From Blastomyces gilchristii SLH14081 (lineage: Eukaryota; Ascomycota; Eurotiomycetes; Onygenales; Ajellomycetaceae), in assembly GCF_000003855.2 (NCBI RefSeq), contig NW_003101677.1, positions 1,781,506 to 1,845,505 of the forward strand: a DNA stretch of 64,000 bases. Direction: 5' to 3'. Shown here piece by piece: positions 34,338 to 46,231 of this stretch. Numbering within the stretch: position 1 is the stretch's first letter; each line of letters begins with the position of its first letter. The notes beneath the pieces are model-generated. The model did not search any database. It was not told the origin of the DNA and saw only the letters and a list, made by a program, of their open reading frames with translations. Both the position numbers and the translations under genes were made by a program.

Positions 34338-35847
34338 CTTTCCAGGTCGACTGGACTTTTTCACCAGTAGGGAGAGAGCAGGTGTTTAGGTGCTTCTCGG
34401 TTGTTGTTTCAAACTGCTATGCCTTTGAGGGATGTGAGATTCAACCCAAAGCTAAATTCCGAGGAGCGAAAGCCAGGTATGGCAGCACGACAAATGAGAG
34501 ACAGGGTATCTGCAGTCCGAGATAAAGTAGCACGATGTTTGGTCCAGAAGTAGAATGATGGTGAGAGTTGATGACGAAGGTTGAAATAGTCTCGGAGGTT
34601 CTGGCTGAAGTCGGTGGTCGTTCGTTATCGATAGGATGCGAGGGGGGGGGAAGATAGTGGGGGGAAATCCTGATTGATAAATACACGCGGGATTACAGCT
34701 GAGAAGAACCGACGAATCTCACTGAGCTTGAGGGCGTCCCAGAACGAAAAATGGCAAATACGGAGTTTGTGTAGTTGGAAGATGATGACAACGGTGAAGG
34801 GAGTTGGGGAAAAGAATAATATTTTAAATAAGGTATTTCCCTGATGTGAATTCCAGAAATATTGCCAGTTATGGATAAAATACAGGGTGATAAATATGCC
34901 ATCCAACAACACATCCTTATAGCCACAGCAATGGTTATGGACAGGGAAGGGGGCGCTAAGAGTTTAGTTAAACTTGGTTAAAGACGATTAACTAAAACAC
35001 TAAATCAGCCCCCAAAATCCAGCCCCTACCTAGCAGGTTTGTCCGGTAAGTTTATTACATGACCCAACCACGGCCTGTTACAATACGTAATCTACCTACA
35101 TAGCAAGCACGCACTTACTCACCTCGAGCTGGGTATCTGTTGGGATGGATTCACTTCAAAGTATGTATTAGTTATTCCCCTCGACAATGTCGAAATAAAA
35201 CAAGAAAGATACATCTATCGGATTTCTATCTTAAGAAATAGAATAAAAAAGCTGCCGAGATAAACTTGAATATCAACAGTGCGGTATGGTAATAGTCGTA
35301 ATACGTACCAGTACGGGAGTACATCCATAATTCCGCCCTGTCACCTGACATCATTGCCCAAGGAGGAAAAACGGCTAAACAATCGCCAGCAACTTATTGA
35401 GTGGTAGCATTTAAACCAGGCCAGGCATTTGACAGTTCGACAGCAAGGAAATCGAACGAAGGAGCTGATCGGGAAAGAACTTTTTTTTTTTTTAATCTCG
35501 AAAACATAGTTAGCCTTTCTCCCCTCCCTTATTGGTTTAAATAATATTTTTTTAAGCATTTTAGAGTGACCAGGAGATCGCGCCGTTGGATGGTGTAGTT
35601 CTCCACCCCTATCAGTTACTATATTTTACCATTACTCCCCCTATCAGGAATATACCAACGCAGAAGATAAAGGAAGTGGAAGAATTCGGGCAGTTTAATC
35701 ACTGAACGTGCTGCTAATCCCATATTATATACCTGCACCTGGGAAAAGTTTGCTACTCAGGTGAATCCGCAAACGCAAAATCCAGCATTTCGCATATTTC
35801 CCATTTCAATTCTCAGAAAGAGACGAACAAAAAGCTAGGAAAAAAAT
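34338..35847. promoter_or_regulatory. 1.5-kb divergent region between IGO1 and SFM1
   Basis: Holds the promoters of both genes, which point away from each other. The stretch next to IGO1 (34340-34900) is CT-poor on plus, CT-rich on minus, as expected for a long 5' leader. AT-rich words such as TTAACTAAAAC occur at about 34960-35000. No coding frame was recognised and no operator assigned. Confidence 0.4.
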
Positions 35848-36915
35848 ATGAATAACGAATCTCAAACACAGTCATCGACATCGACCTTTGTAGTCGAACA
35901 CCTGGACCCAGAACTGGGCGCCTGGTCCGCTCTGGAATATGGCTGCATTGCTCGAGAGTCCAGCGCCGCTGGCGCAAGATTTCTCCTGACATCGGTACCG
36001 GAGTCATTAAAGATGCCCGATGAGCTTGCTACGCTAAGCAGCTTAGAGGTGGAGCATAGGGGGGTCGAAGACATTTTTGCAGATAGGAAGGAGAAAGTAT
36101 GCCTACTGGATCCGTCAGCGAAGACGGAGCTGTGTCCACAGGATGGGGATGAGTTTGAGGTTTTCTTGTTTGGTGGGATACTTGGTACGGTTGAACTACG
36201 ATGACTAGTATGGTGATGGTGAATATATTATGAAGGAACTTGAAAGCATGTGGAAATATGCATCAGTCTCGACATATTATGTATCACTTTGATGAAGAAT
36301 AAAAACAGAAGACGAGACGAAACTAATTGATTTTTATTCTTTCGTGTTCAGGTGATGATCCCCCCCGAGGTACGTGTTTCTGCATACCAAAAATATAGCG
36401 CCCCCTGAATTCAATATGTATGTACACCACAGTCGGGACTGATGAATACTGATTCCTACCCGCCAGACCGCACATCGGAGCTACGTCAGAAAGGTTATGC
36501 GGGTCGCAGATTAGGGCCCAAACAAATGACGACTGACACCGCAGTCAGAGTGACCAGAATAGTAACGCAAGGCAAAGGTGAGCATTGCGAGCAATGCGAG
36601 GTGTTAAGTTCATAGTTCCGAAAATTCCTACTAACCAGAACCCCTACCTCTCCGAATAGTGCCATTGGAGGATATTCCCTATGTGGACTTCCCGGAGCTA
36701 CGTCTTAATGAGCACGAAAGTACTGAGATGCCATTTCGATATGTGAAGGGTGAAGATGGAAAGCCGATTATGCCTGAGGTTAGTTGGAGCTGTTCGAGCT
36801 TTTGACCCTTTTGAATCCTTTCCGATTTCGTACAGTAAATACTGACAATGTTTGATAGGGGATGGTTGAGCTGATCAAAAGCGACTCGGATAAGGGCCTG
36901 GACGATCTTCTTTAG
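35848..36915 (+). CDS. sfm1: SFM1-like protein arginine methyltransferase (SPOUT family)
   Basis: Five exons, 35848-36184, 36352-36369 (only 18 nt), 36467-36577, 36660-36778 and 36859-36915, give 213 residues, the same length as yeast Sfm1. All introns are GT..AG and all joins keep the frame. The joined protein shows FVVEHLDPELGAWSALEYG at the start, then GGILGDDPPRDRTSELR spanning the 18-nt exon, the SPOUT cofactor-loop region QMTTDTAVRVTRIV, and PYVDFPEL, TEMPFRYV and GKPIMPEGMVELIK near the end. Yeast Sfm1 methylates an arginine of ribosomal protein S3. The first exon alone runs into a false stop 25 bases past its donor. Identification is strong from continuous family-like sequence. Confidence 0.93.
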
Positions 36916-37442
36916 GGAGTAATGAATAGAGAGGATTTTACCGATAGAGAAAAATATGAATTTTCCAGACCAAGTCATGAGAAAGCCGTCTTGCCAAGGC
37001 TTCCTTTCCCGATGTGACTTAGCGTGGCTTGACCGGGCAGAGGCTGTGGATCACGTGATAATCGTAATTTACAGATAAGACAGATAACTATCAACTATGC
37101 AACCCTCTCTAGTTATCAACAATCGTCTTTGACCCCTTTTCCCTTCTCTCATTATATAAATTGTTTAGACCACTATCATTTCTCTCGTTCACTCTGCTTT
37201 TAAACAGTTCATGTCTTATTAAATAACTCTGTTCTCTAAATCCTATCCGCTCGACATCCCGAAACTACTCACGACCGTGATCTGTCTCCGATTTCCAATC
37301 CGCCGTGCTCCGCCTGGCTCATCCGGACAGTCTCCCAGGACCTCAAATCCCTTCACACATGAGGTTTTAATGTGTACTAAGTGAGGGCGGTGTGGAATTT
37401 CCCCCCTCGTTTGGGACGACCCCTCGTTGCGGTCAAACCACC
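36916..37442. promoter_or_regulatory. Intergenic region between SFM1 and KEX1
   Basis: Contains the end of SFM1 and the KEX1 promoter. A CT-rich pyrimidine leader of the fungal type is visible at about 37110-37250. Nothing more specific was seen. Confidence 0.4.
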
Positions 37443-39516
37443 ATGGGTTTCTCTGAAACTCGAGCCTACTCGGCATGGGGCGCCTGGTCGACATGGCTCA
37501 CAATCTGTCTAGCGCTGGCAAACTTACTCCCTGTCACTGCGAAGTCTGCAGCAGATTATTTTGTAGATTCACTGCCGGGCCAACCTGAAGGCCCGCTGGT
37601 GAAAATGCATGCTGGGTGAGTACCATATTCACGTAATAAGGGGAGCTGTTAGGAAATCCATTCTAATTAAAATATCTTATATCTATAGGCACATCGAAAT
37701 CAACCCCGAAACTAGTGGAAACTTCTTCTTCTGGCATTTTGCCAACAGTCACATTGCCGATAAACCACGGACCATAGTATGGTTGAACGGGGGACCTGGC
37801 TGCAGTTCAGAGGACGGCGCGCTCATGGAAATTGGACCATACAGGGTTACAGATGATCATATGCTAAATCGTACGGACGGCTCTTGGGACGAATTTGCCA
37901 ATTTACTGTTTGTGGATCAGCCGGTGGGCACTGGCTTTAGCTATGTCAGCACAGGGGCCTACGTCAGTGAGCTCGATGAGATGACCTCACAGTTCGTAAC
38001 GTTTATGGAGAAATGGTTTGAGCTGTTCCCACATTATGAAAAAGATGATGTAAGACGGTGATTTTTTTGCCCCCTACCCCTTGTTTAAAGACGATGTCAA
38101 ACATTTTTTTTTGCTAATGGCAACTCGTTTTAGCTTTATTTTGCTGGAGAATCGTATGCGGGGCAATACATACCGTATATCGCACGTGCAATTCTCGATC
38201 GGAATAAGAAGGAATCAGTGCAAGCACAAAATCGACAGTGGAATCTTAAAGGCCTCCTCATTGGCAATGGCTGGATATCCCCTCGGCACCAATATCTGTC
38301 TTACCTGCCCTACGCTTATCGGGAAGGAATAATCCAGGGTGGGACTGACGCATCACTCCGCGTCGAGGCGACAATATCGAAATGCATGAAGAAATTGAAC
38401 GTCGAAGACACCACTGGGACTATACATATTGCCGACTGCGAAGACATCCTCCAGACGATTGTCGATGAAACACATAAAGGAAACCGTTGCATCAACATGT
38501 ATGATATCCGTCTTACAGATGCATACAGCGCATGTGGTATGAATTGGCCTCCAGACTTGAAGAATATAGAGCCATACCTCCGGTATAAGAATGTCACAGA
38601 AGCGTTACATATCAACAGTGACAAACAAACTGGCTGGACTGAATGTTCGGGTGCAGTAGGTGGCAACTTCAGGGCCCTGAAATCTAAGCCATCCGTCGAG
38701 CTACTTCCGAGGCTCCTCGAAGAGGGCCTTCCCATTCTTCTATTCAGCGGCCAAAAGGACCTAATATGCAATCACATGGGCACCGAAGACATGATCAAAG
38801 ACATGAAATGGTCTGGCGGGACAGGATTCGAACTCTCCCCGGGCGTCTGGGCCCCACGACAAGATTGGACCTTCGAAGGCGACTCGGCAGGCTTCTATCA
38901 ACAGGCACGAAACCTGACATACGTCCTATTCTACAACGCCAGCCACATGGTACCCTTCGACTACCCACGGCGCACCCGCGACATGCTCGATAAATTCATA
39001 GGCGTCGATATCACAGACATCGGCGGCAATCCTGCCGATTCTCGAATCGGCGGCGAAAAGGGCCCCACCACCTCCGTCGGCGGCCATCCAAACAGCACCA
39101 CCGCCGCTGAGCGCGAGAAGGAGAAGATGAAGTCCGCTGCGTGGAAGGCATATTACAAATCCGGCGAGGTGGCGCTTATCGTCGTCGCCATCGCCGCTAT
39201 CATATGGGGCGTTTTCATCTGGCGGTCGCGCCGCCAGAAGCTCCGGAACTCAAGCCATGAGTACCGTGGCATATACCCGATGCTGGGATCGAGTAGCTCG
39301 GGATCCCTGCCCAGGTTTTCAAATAAACGGGGTAGAAGTGCGGATGATGTTGAGGCGGCGGATTTCGACGAGACGGAGCTGGATGAGCGGCTGAGTCGCG
39401 CTGTGTCGTCGAGATCGAGTAGAGAGCATGAGCCTTATGCTATTGGGGAGGAGGACGGGAGTGATCGGGAGGGTGAGGGGTCTGATGAACGGAGAGGCCT
39501 CGTTGATAAATCGTGA
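37443..39516 (+). CDS. kex1: Pheromone-processing carboxypeptidase KEX1
   Basis: Exons 37443-37615, 37689-38049 and 38134-39516 give 638 residues. A signal peptide (hydrophobic [15 protein letters not shown] near residue 25) is followed by the S10 serine carboxypeptidase domain. The substrate-recognition block is [20 protein letters not shown]; the catalytic Ser185 lies in GESYAGQ at the start of exon 3, Asp387 in SGQKD and His449 in [12 protein letters not shown] transmembrane segment (about 524-541, [18 protein letters not shown]) and an acidic cytoplasmic tail of about 95 residues follow, as expected for a late-Golgi membrane protease. KEX1 trims C-terminal Lys and Arg after KEX2 cleavage of secreted precursors. 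All catalytic residues and splice sites are intact. Confidence 0.96.
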
Positions 39517-40585
39517 AGGAACGGGGCAGGGGCAAGAGGATGGGCGGGGTTGACCTGGAACACAGTAAACTACTGGCCATGTAACCCTTGAAAGTCACTT
39601 CTCTCAGTCTACTCCGAATATCCCAGAACGTCCTCACATCTATCTGGCCAGCCGAGCCAACAACCGAAAGGTTCTTATTCCTTAGAATACCACCCTCCTA
39701 TCTACCTACCTACCTACCTATCCAACTGGCGCCTTTTGTCCCTATACTTCTTCCCCTTCAACCTTCAACTTCCTATCCATTTTATTCTACGCACTACCCC
39801 CTTCTTATCATCTACCAAAGATCATCATATTATATAATATATTCATGACCTTTTTGTTCACTTGATTTTTCTTTCTTTTCTTTTCTTTTCTTTTCTTTTT
39901 TGGGTTGCTAGGCTTATTATTACATGCAGGGTGTTCGGGAACCTTTTGTTAGAGCTCATCTTATATTTTGCTATGCATTCAGTTTGTGATTTCCACCATT
40001 TATAACGTCGTATTTTGGCGCTCTGTTTTTTTACTGGATACATACCTAGGCATATATCTTGATTCCACCTCGATATTATCTTCATGTCTTGTCTTGCTGC
40101 TATGCTTTTTTCCTAGCTCTGTGTCATTCTCGTACGAAGCAAGGTGTTGTTGTGCAGGGATATCTAGCTATTTCTTTAAGGTTTCTTGAATATTTCTGAT
40201 GCATCGATTCATTTGAAAGAGATTTATTACGTGCGAAGTTCATCAGAATGCATAACATGCCTGGATGTAGAGCATGTGGGATTGATACAAATTCCCCCTT
40301 CTATCTAATTTGCCAATCGGGGGGAGCGGTGGAATGTGGAAACGTTTCCTAATCAGACATTAAAAAACAACATAGATTATAAGGATATATATAATCAATC
40401 AACGAATCCAAATCGCCCAGGACACATTTTTATGATCTATATAAGAACATAAAAAGTTATGCCCCAACTGATGCAAAATCCAATGGTGATCAAAACTCAG
40501 ACCTGAAAATGTCAAAGGAGAGAGAGATGAACATAACAAAATACATATGCATGCATTAGTTATAGTCTATTGATCATCGTCATCA
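39517..40585. other. Convergent intergenic region between KEX1 and CIA1
   Basis: Two 3' untranslated regions are expected here. Repeats include a (CTAC)n stretch at about 39696-39719 and (TTTTC)n at 39869-39900. No gene was recognised. Confidence 0.45.
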
Positions 40586-42076
40586 TCATCTCTCCAACCT
40601 CCAAACCTTTACACAGCCATCATCACCCGTACTTATTAGCACCTCCTCCTCCTCCCCTTCCTTTCGCCCCCGATCAGCCCGCAGCGCCCAGCAAATATGA
40701 TTAACCTCGTAAAGACCGTGTGCAGCATCGATCATAGCGAGGACATGCCATTCTGTTCGCGGGTTAGTTGCGTGTTCTGGTTGTGACTGTGCTTCTTGTC
40801 CCTTTGCCTGCGTAATATCATCATCATTCTTCTCTATATTATCTGCTGGCGACGAGGGGGTATCCATATCTGCATTCGCATCTGTGGCTGTAGATTCCCC
40901 CGCGGCCTTCTCCACATTCACAAATCGCTCCTGGTATACTACGATCCTCCCATCGGCGCCTGTCGACGCGATCAGCCCGCTCCGCTTGCTCCATGCAACG
41001 GAGTAGACGGATAGATCGTGCCGCGATGGTAACTGCGACTGCTCAAGCCACTTTTCGTCAGTATCGGCGGGGCGGATTATGCTGGGCATTGATGAGGGGC
41101 CGGTGTTTTGGCCGGTTGTAGGAGGGCGAGTTTGCTTATCCCATATGCGAATCGTGCGGTCGTCGGAGCAGGAGACTAGCCGGGGACCGGCAAGTGTACG
41201 CCGTTCAATCCATTGTTTCCGGCGCGTTTCTGTTATATCGGCGTCTTCTTCTCTTCCTCCATCTTCACTATCACCACTTGCAGAAACAGGAACAGTACAC
41301 CCCGCCTCACCAGACTCCCACTCGACACACCACACCGTACCCTCATGGCCCCGTAGACACGCCACCTGGCCCCAATCATCAATATCCTCCCTCCACAACC
41401 GGACCGTATCATCATAACTCGCACTCGCCAAACACTCCTCAGTCGGATGCCAGCTTACCCACTTCACATCGCCCGTATGCTCCTGCATAACCGCGACGGT
41501 CTCAAAGTTATTATCGCCATCGTCCAGATCCTCCCAGATCCAGATAGACTTGTCGCGCGAGCAGGTAGCCAGCAGGGCGCCGGCGGGGGACCAGGAGAGG
41601 GATTTCACCTCGCTGTCGTGCCCGTCTAGAAGGACGGCGAAGCGCCATTCCTCGTCGTCCTCTTCTTCGTTGTTGGAGTGGGCGTCGGCGTCGGCGTCGG
41701 CGTAGGCGTTGCTGTCATTGCTTCCGGCTCCGGCACCAGCCTCCACCACAGCCATCCGATCATCATCACCTCCACGCCCGTATCCATCCCACCGCCTCCA
41801 TACGCCGACTGTCGCGTCAAAACTCCCCGTCGCCAACACGCTCTCGCCTTTTACGAGAGGTTTCCATGCACAGCTGCGCACGCTGCGCTTGTGGCCGCCA
41901 GATATCGTCGAGAGTAAGGTGAAGTTCTGCAGTGAGTAGATGCGGACGGTTTTGTCGGCACTGCAGGTTGCGACGAAAGGGAGGCGCGGGTGCGGGGCTG
42001 TGAGCCAGGTCCGTTCGAGAGAGGGCGGGGTGAGAGGGGAGAGGAGGGTTATAGCTGGAGATGGGATCGTAGGCAT
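40586..42076 (-). CDS. cia1: CIA1, cytosolic iron-sulfur assembly WD40 protein
   Basis: A single exon of 496 residues. WD40 blades are clear: TCSADKTVRIYSLQN, HKRSVRSCAWKP..LATGSFDATVGVWRR, HDSEVKSLSWSPAGALLATC..DKSIWIWEDL, HTGDVKWVSWHPTEECLAS..YDDTVRLWRED, GHEGTVWCVEW, VSCSDDRTIRIWDK and a last blade VLISTGDDGCVKVWRLER at the C-terminus. Two acidic, low-complexity insertions (about 120-145, with an ADADADA repeat, and about 265-280) lengthen it relative to yeast Cia1 (330). Cia1 joins Met18 and Cia2 in the targeting complex that hands Fe-S clusters to cytosolic and nuclear enzymes. LTO1, encoded in the same window, is an adaptor for this pathway in other fungi. Confidence 0.93.
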   Translation of the reverse strand: MPTIPSPAITLLSPLTPPSLERTWLTAPHPRLPFVATCSADKTVRIYSLQNFTLLSTISGGHKRSVRSCAWKPLVKGESVLATGSFDATVGVWRRWDGYGRGGDDDRMAVVEAGAGAGSNDSNAYADADADAHSNNEEEDDEEWRFAVLLDGHDSEVKSLSWSPAGALLATCSRDKSIWIWEDLDDGDNNFETVAVMQEHTGDVKWVSWHPTEECLASASYDDTVRLWREDIDDWGQVACLRGHEGTVWCVEWESGEAGCTVPVSASGDSEDGGREEDADITETRRKQWIERRTLAGPRLVSCSDDRTIRIWDKQTRPPTTGQNTGPSSMPSIIRPADTDEKWLEQSQLPSRHDLSVYSVAWSKRSGLIASTGADGRIVVYQERFVNVEKAAGESTATDANADMDTPSSPADNIEKNDDDITQAKGQEAQSQPEHATNPRTEWHVLAMIDAAHGLYEVNHICWALRADRGRKEGEEEEVLISTGDDGCVKVWRLER

Positions 42077-43180
42077 TTTTGAAGGGTGTCTGAGGTGGTG
42101 GTGGAGAGTGGAGGGGGAAACAGGAAGCGAGGGGGAGGGGGGGGTGGGAGAGGCAGGACGGACTGTCAGGACGGAGGTGTTGAAATCGTCCCTGTTGCGG
42201 CTGTTCCTCTGAGTTATAGAATTATATTGAGTTAGGCCATACGGCTAGCCTGTGTTTTAGAATATTAATACGTATATAAAACCACGCAGGTACATATTAT
42301 CCTGACAAGAACCCTTCGCAAAATCACCTCCCCTCCCTCTCCCCCGCCTGCCCCAGTAATACCGAATTCCCAAGATAAAGAGGAGAAAGCAAAGGTAGTT
42401 GAACTCACCTGCCCGTATAAACAGAGTAATTTAATTCGAAGTCCACAATTCCCACAAACATCCGCAATTATTAAAATGGACGACAAACCAAACGTAAATT
42501 GCAAAAAAAAAAAAAAAAAAGTGATGTTTCTCCCCGCGGGGCGGAGGTGGAAATTTCCCGATGTGGCTTGATCGAGTTTAGCTAGATCAGATAACTTAAG
42601 CGCGATGATGTCACTGCCAGCACATTATTCTGATCTTTAAAAAAAAAATTGATTCAAAATGAATATAACATATCTAGATAAAAATAATACACTCAATAGA
42701 TTATTCAAAGATACGTATATAGGAAAAACAAAAAAAAGAATTTCACCACTCGCCAATATGTTGTTTGCAACCTGGTTATATTATCCAAAAAAAAGGGTGA
42801 TCTGAATTCCTCTCAACGCTCATTACCACACGTTAAAAAGGTGACAATAGGGGGAAGAAAGAAAGATGGAAATAAAAAGCAAAGAAATATGCTAAAAGAC
42901 ATGCATGTCTGAATTGATGGAGAAGGGCCTGAACATGAGAAACAGTGAGAAGTAAAAAAAACCATTAAAGGTAAGAATAAAAATAACGCAACATGGGTGG
43001 TGAGAAAGACACACCAGACCCACCGTCTCTAGTAAAAAACAAAAAAGAAAAAAAGCAAAACCGGCATTATCATATGAAAACCGACCCCGAAACCGGTGCA
43101 TCTAAAAAAACACCCAGCCAAATCTACAATCCATGCGATGCCTCTATCACGCATAACACATAACCCTCATCACTAATCAC
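42077..43180. other. Intergenic region between the TCP11-like gene and CIA1
   Basis: The right side should hold the 3' end of the TCP11-like gene and the left side the CIA1 promoter. A minus-strand frame with a good GTGAGT donor near 42405-42410 may be a CIA1 5' untranslated exon. A run of 18 A is at 42503-42520. No further gene was recognised. Confidence 0.4.
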
Positions 43181-46100
43181 TCATCGCTCATTCTCATCCT
43201 TCCCCCCCTCGCCCTCGCCCCCACCCTCGCCCCCGCCCTCCCCGTCCTCCCTCTCACTCCAAATCCCCTCATAAACCATCCCATGACACAACCAATCTAC
43301 CTCCCTAACCTTCCCCAAGCTCTCCACAATCTTGCCCACCTCGCTCACAAACTCCGGCATGCCCGCGGCCGCCAGACTCTGGCTCGCCGTCGCCGTGGTC
43401 CGCACCCGCTCGCTGGCGCTCGACGCGCTGAGGCGCGCGAGGACATGTGCTCGGAGCCGGGAGAGCATGAGTTTCGTCACGGGGTCGGTGAAACAGCCTG
43501 CATTTGCGGTATTGGTGGTGGTGTTGTTATTGTATGCGTCTGAGCCTGATGATGATGAGGGGGAGAAATGAGAGGAAGGTAGTAATGCGATTGTATCTGG
43601 TGAGATTGAGGCAGCTGAGGAAGCTGAGGCGGTAGCTGTGGCCGTGGCCGTGATGGATGCTGCCGTCGCGGGGCTAAGGACACGTTTGATGGTGGAGAAT
43701 AGCTGTGCCCGCGTTGATGCGGGCATGGCATGTGAGGACTCAAGGATCGACTGGACGCGTTCGGGTTTTATGTCGTTGAAATCAAGAGCCATGATCCGCT
43801 CTGCTTCGCTCTTCCACTGGGACCGGACATCGCGTTTAAGGAGGTTCTTGGCACTTAGAAGGATCGAGGCGGTGGCTGCGATTTTGAAGGCGCGTGAGCG
43901 TAGTTGGTCGAGGCGTCCGCGATCCATATCTAGGGTTTCGGGAATGAGTTCGGGACGTAGATGTCTGTTGCTTAAGACTAGGTCGACGAGGCCCTGTGCG
44001 TAGATTTTGGCTACAGGTGGCTTGTAATCCGAGTTCAGATTGTCTGGGTCACGTTTCTTCATGTCTTCGATGATGGCGTTGCGGTTCACACGCCAAAATG
44101 CCCGCGTCTTCTCGAGAGTAATAACCCCTTCTTGCAGAAGTGTTGAAAACACACGCTGTTCGTATCCGGGACCTTCCTGGATCAGCTGCGGAGCCGCAAC
44201 ATGGAGCAGGAAATTGGTATGATCCAAGGATAAAAGGTCAATGATACCCATCAATCTCGCGAGGCGGTCAATTGCATCGCCCGAAGTGTCAGTAGCAAAG
44301 GCCTTGACATCAGGGTCGCGGTATGGAGCACAGAGCTTTGGAAGAATATTGCTCATGAAATCGAAAAATGCATCATACGAGAATGTGCCTGCATTGCACT
44401 GGTTTTCAATATATTTCGGGTCGAGCACCTCGCTGATCAAAACATGTAGCGAATTCCCAGGCTTCAGTGAACGAAGCAACCTGTCCTGAATGACGCTGGC
44501 CATTGCGACCGTCCACGTAGTCCCCAATCCTTTAGCAACATCTTTCCTCATCATGTCGCACATAAGATTCATGATCTGGCGTCGTATATCCGTATACGGG
44601 CCTTGATCGATTTTGTACTCCCGGTTGATCAAAAGCTCATGCACAAGCGCTCTGTTATCCGGCAGGGCCGTCAAGGCCTTCGCAAAACGATCACGGGGGG
44701 TCATCTCCTGCTGATCCAATTGGGCTAAAGCGATTTGGTCTGCGGCGGAGAATGATTCACAGATAGGCGACTGGGCAGACTCTGGGAGCAGCTCCGCAGA
44801 CGACGGAGGCACACTTGCGGCGCGGGGGATAGCCTGTTGCGAAGATCCGTTTTTCATCTTGTCCCGCTTAGATTTCCTCAAAGCTTGCTTCACCATCGCC
44901 ATTGCCTTTTCAGGACCTGCCAGTCTCTTAAGACGTGCAAGCAACAAAATTTGATTCTGGCGGATGCCTTGCTGGTAATCATCAGCAACACCTCCCTCAC
45001 GGTCATCTTTGACCGTCTGCCAGATAAGCTCCAGCTCGATGAATTGAGCTAACATGATTTCTATCAAGACTGAGGAATCGTGGGTCTTCCAGGCGTGAAA
45101 TGCAGAAAAGAAAGTATTGTAGGACTCCGACAATGCCTGGAGATCGGCGGCAAGCGAGGCAGGCCACACCCCAATAGCTGATAATTGAGAAATAACCTGC
45201 TCGAAAATGACGAGCAAATCCCGACCTTTTGCGATAAGATCCTGCTCTTGCTCTCCATTGCTGCTAAGAACTTGTGCCGGATGGGCCAATATCAAATAGC
45301 TGCTAAGGAATGTACGGACAGCGCCACGTTCACCCATCGCGCCCCCTTCTGTATCCTGCAAACCGCACAGGCGCAGAACCTTGGCCGTCACAACCAAGAG
45401 TTTCTCCGCAGACAGCAAAGCCCCAACCTCGTCAAAACTCAAAGCGCGGATCCGCTCCAGGGAAAGGTCAACCTCTCGAAATTCCTTGATAACAGTGCGC
45501 GCATAGTGATTGCGCCATGCCCGCTGAATAATCCGCGAAGCACTAGTCCGGCTCATCTGCTTAATGGACGCCTTGGCCAGCCTCTTCTCCTCAGCTGCGG
45601 CAAGACTCGTAGTCCGTGGCCGTCGGGTATTTTGCTGATAAAGCAGCCTTCTCTTCTCTGCCTCTGCAAATTTCTCCGCCATCTCCAATCGCTGCCTAGC
45701 ATGCTCTGCCGCCTTCCGCTCCTTCATATCCTCAGCTTTCTTCTTTGCTCTTCGCACCTCCTCCTCGCATTTGGCCGTAATTTCAGCCAGCAACTTCTCA
45801 CGCGCCTGCTTGGCAGCCAAAGCCCTTTCCTCCCGCAATATATGTTTGGACTCGTTCTTGGCAAGCGCCGCGCGCAGCCGGACCTTTTCCGCATGTGCTG
45901 CGCGGTCAGCAAGGCGCGCTTTACGAGATTCGATGATGGACGCACGGCGTAGGTGTTGCGCAACATGGTCACTGTGCGGGCCCCCGTGGGACGAGATATT
46001 CGAGTGCAACGAGGATATCGAGCTGCGGCGGGAGGAAGTGGCAGACGCGCGCCGACGGCCGCTTGACTTTTGATAGAAACGTGCGGCGAGCTTAGCTGGT

Positions 46101-46231
46101 AAGGCGAGGGATGTGTTCGCGTCGCCTGACGACATGTCTACGTCGCCTTCATTGGTAGTGGCGGTTGACGAGGTCGCTTGGGCTGTATCGGGCAGATGCA
46201 TTTCCAGGTCGGAATTCCGCCGGACAATCAT
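43181..46231 (-). CDS. TCP11/SOK1 family protein with coiled coil and IQ-like motif
   Basis: A single exon of 1016 residues. The N-terminal 100 residues are Ser-rich and basic. Residues about 95-215 form a long charged helix rich in Ala, Glu, Lys and Arg, predicted coiled coil. An IQ-like motif, ASRIIQRAWRNHYARTVIKEF, lies at about 230-250. The TCP11 domain occupies roughly 530-940, with DRFAKALTALPDNRALVHEL, IRRQIMNLMCDMMRKDVAKG and LLSLDHTNFLLHVAAPQLIQ. The C-terminus is low complexity (Ala/Ser, then Gly/Glu). Yeast Sok1 suppresses loss of cAMP-dependent kinase and animal TCP11 modulates cAMP signalling in sperm, so a cAMP-pathway role is a family-based inference. The opposite strand shows a 255-codon shadow frame at 45185-45952. 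Confidence 0.9.
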   Translation of the reverse strand: MIVRRNSDLEMHLPDTAQATSSTATTNEGDVDMSSGDANTSLALPAKLAARFYQKSSGRRRASATSSRRSSISSLHSNISSHGGPHSDHVAQHLRRASIIESRKARLADRAAHAEKVRLRAALAKNESKHILREERALAAKQAREKLLAEITAKCEEEVRRAKKKAEDMKERKAAEHARQRLEMAEKFAEAEKRRLLYQQNTRRPRTTSLAAAEEKRLAKASIKQMSRTSASRIIQRAWRNHYARTVIKEFREVDLSLERIRALSFDEVGALLSAEKLLVVTAKVLRLCGLQDTEGGAMGERGAVRTFLSSYLILAHPAQVLSSNGEQEQDLIAKGRDLLVIFEQVISQLSAIGVWPASLAADLQALSESYNTFFSAFHAWKTHDSSVLIEIMLAQFIELELIWQTVKDDREGGVADDYQQGIRQNQILLLARLKRLAGPEKAMAMVKQALRKSKRDKMKNGSSQQAIPRAASVPPSSAELLPESAQSPICESFSAADQIALAQLDQQEMTPRDRFAKALTALPDNRALVHELLINREYKIDQGPYTDIRRQIMNLMCDMMRKDVAKGLGTTWTVAMASVIQDRLLRSLKPGNSLHVLISEVLDPKYIENQCNAGTFSYDAFFDFMSNILPKLCAPYRDPDVKAFATDTSGDAIDRLARLMGIIDLLSLDHTNFLLHVAAPQLIQEGPGYEQRVFSTLLQEGVITLEKTRAFWRVNRNAIIEDMKKRDPDNLNSDYKPPVAKIYAQGLVDLVLSNRHLRPELIPETLDMDRGRLDQLRSRAFKIAATASILLSAKNLLKRDVRSQWKSEAERIMALDFNDIKPERVQSILESSHAMPASTRAQLFSTIKRVLSPATAASITATATATASASSAASISPDTIALLPSSHFSPSSSSGSDAYNNNTTTNTANAGCFTDPVTKLMLSRLRAHVLARLSASSASERVRTTATASQSLAAAGMPEFVSEVGKIVESLGKVREVDWLCHGMVYEGIWSEREDGEGGGEGGGEGEGGKDENER

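Noticed and set aside
45185..45952. 255-codon plus-strand open frame
   Set aside because: It is antisense to the coiled-coil part of the TCP11-like gene and reads as Leu/Ser/Arg-rich noise.
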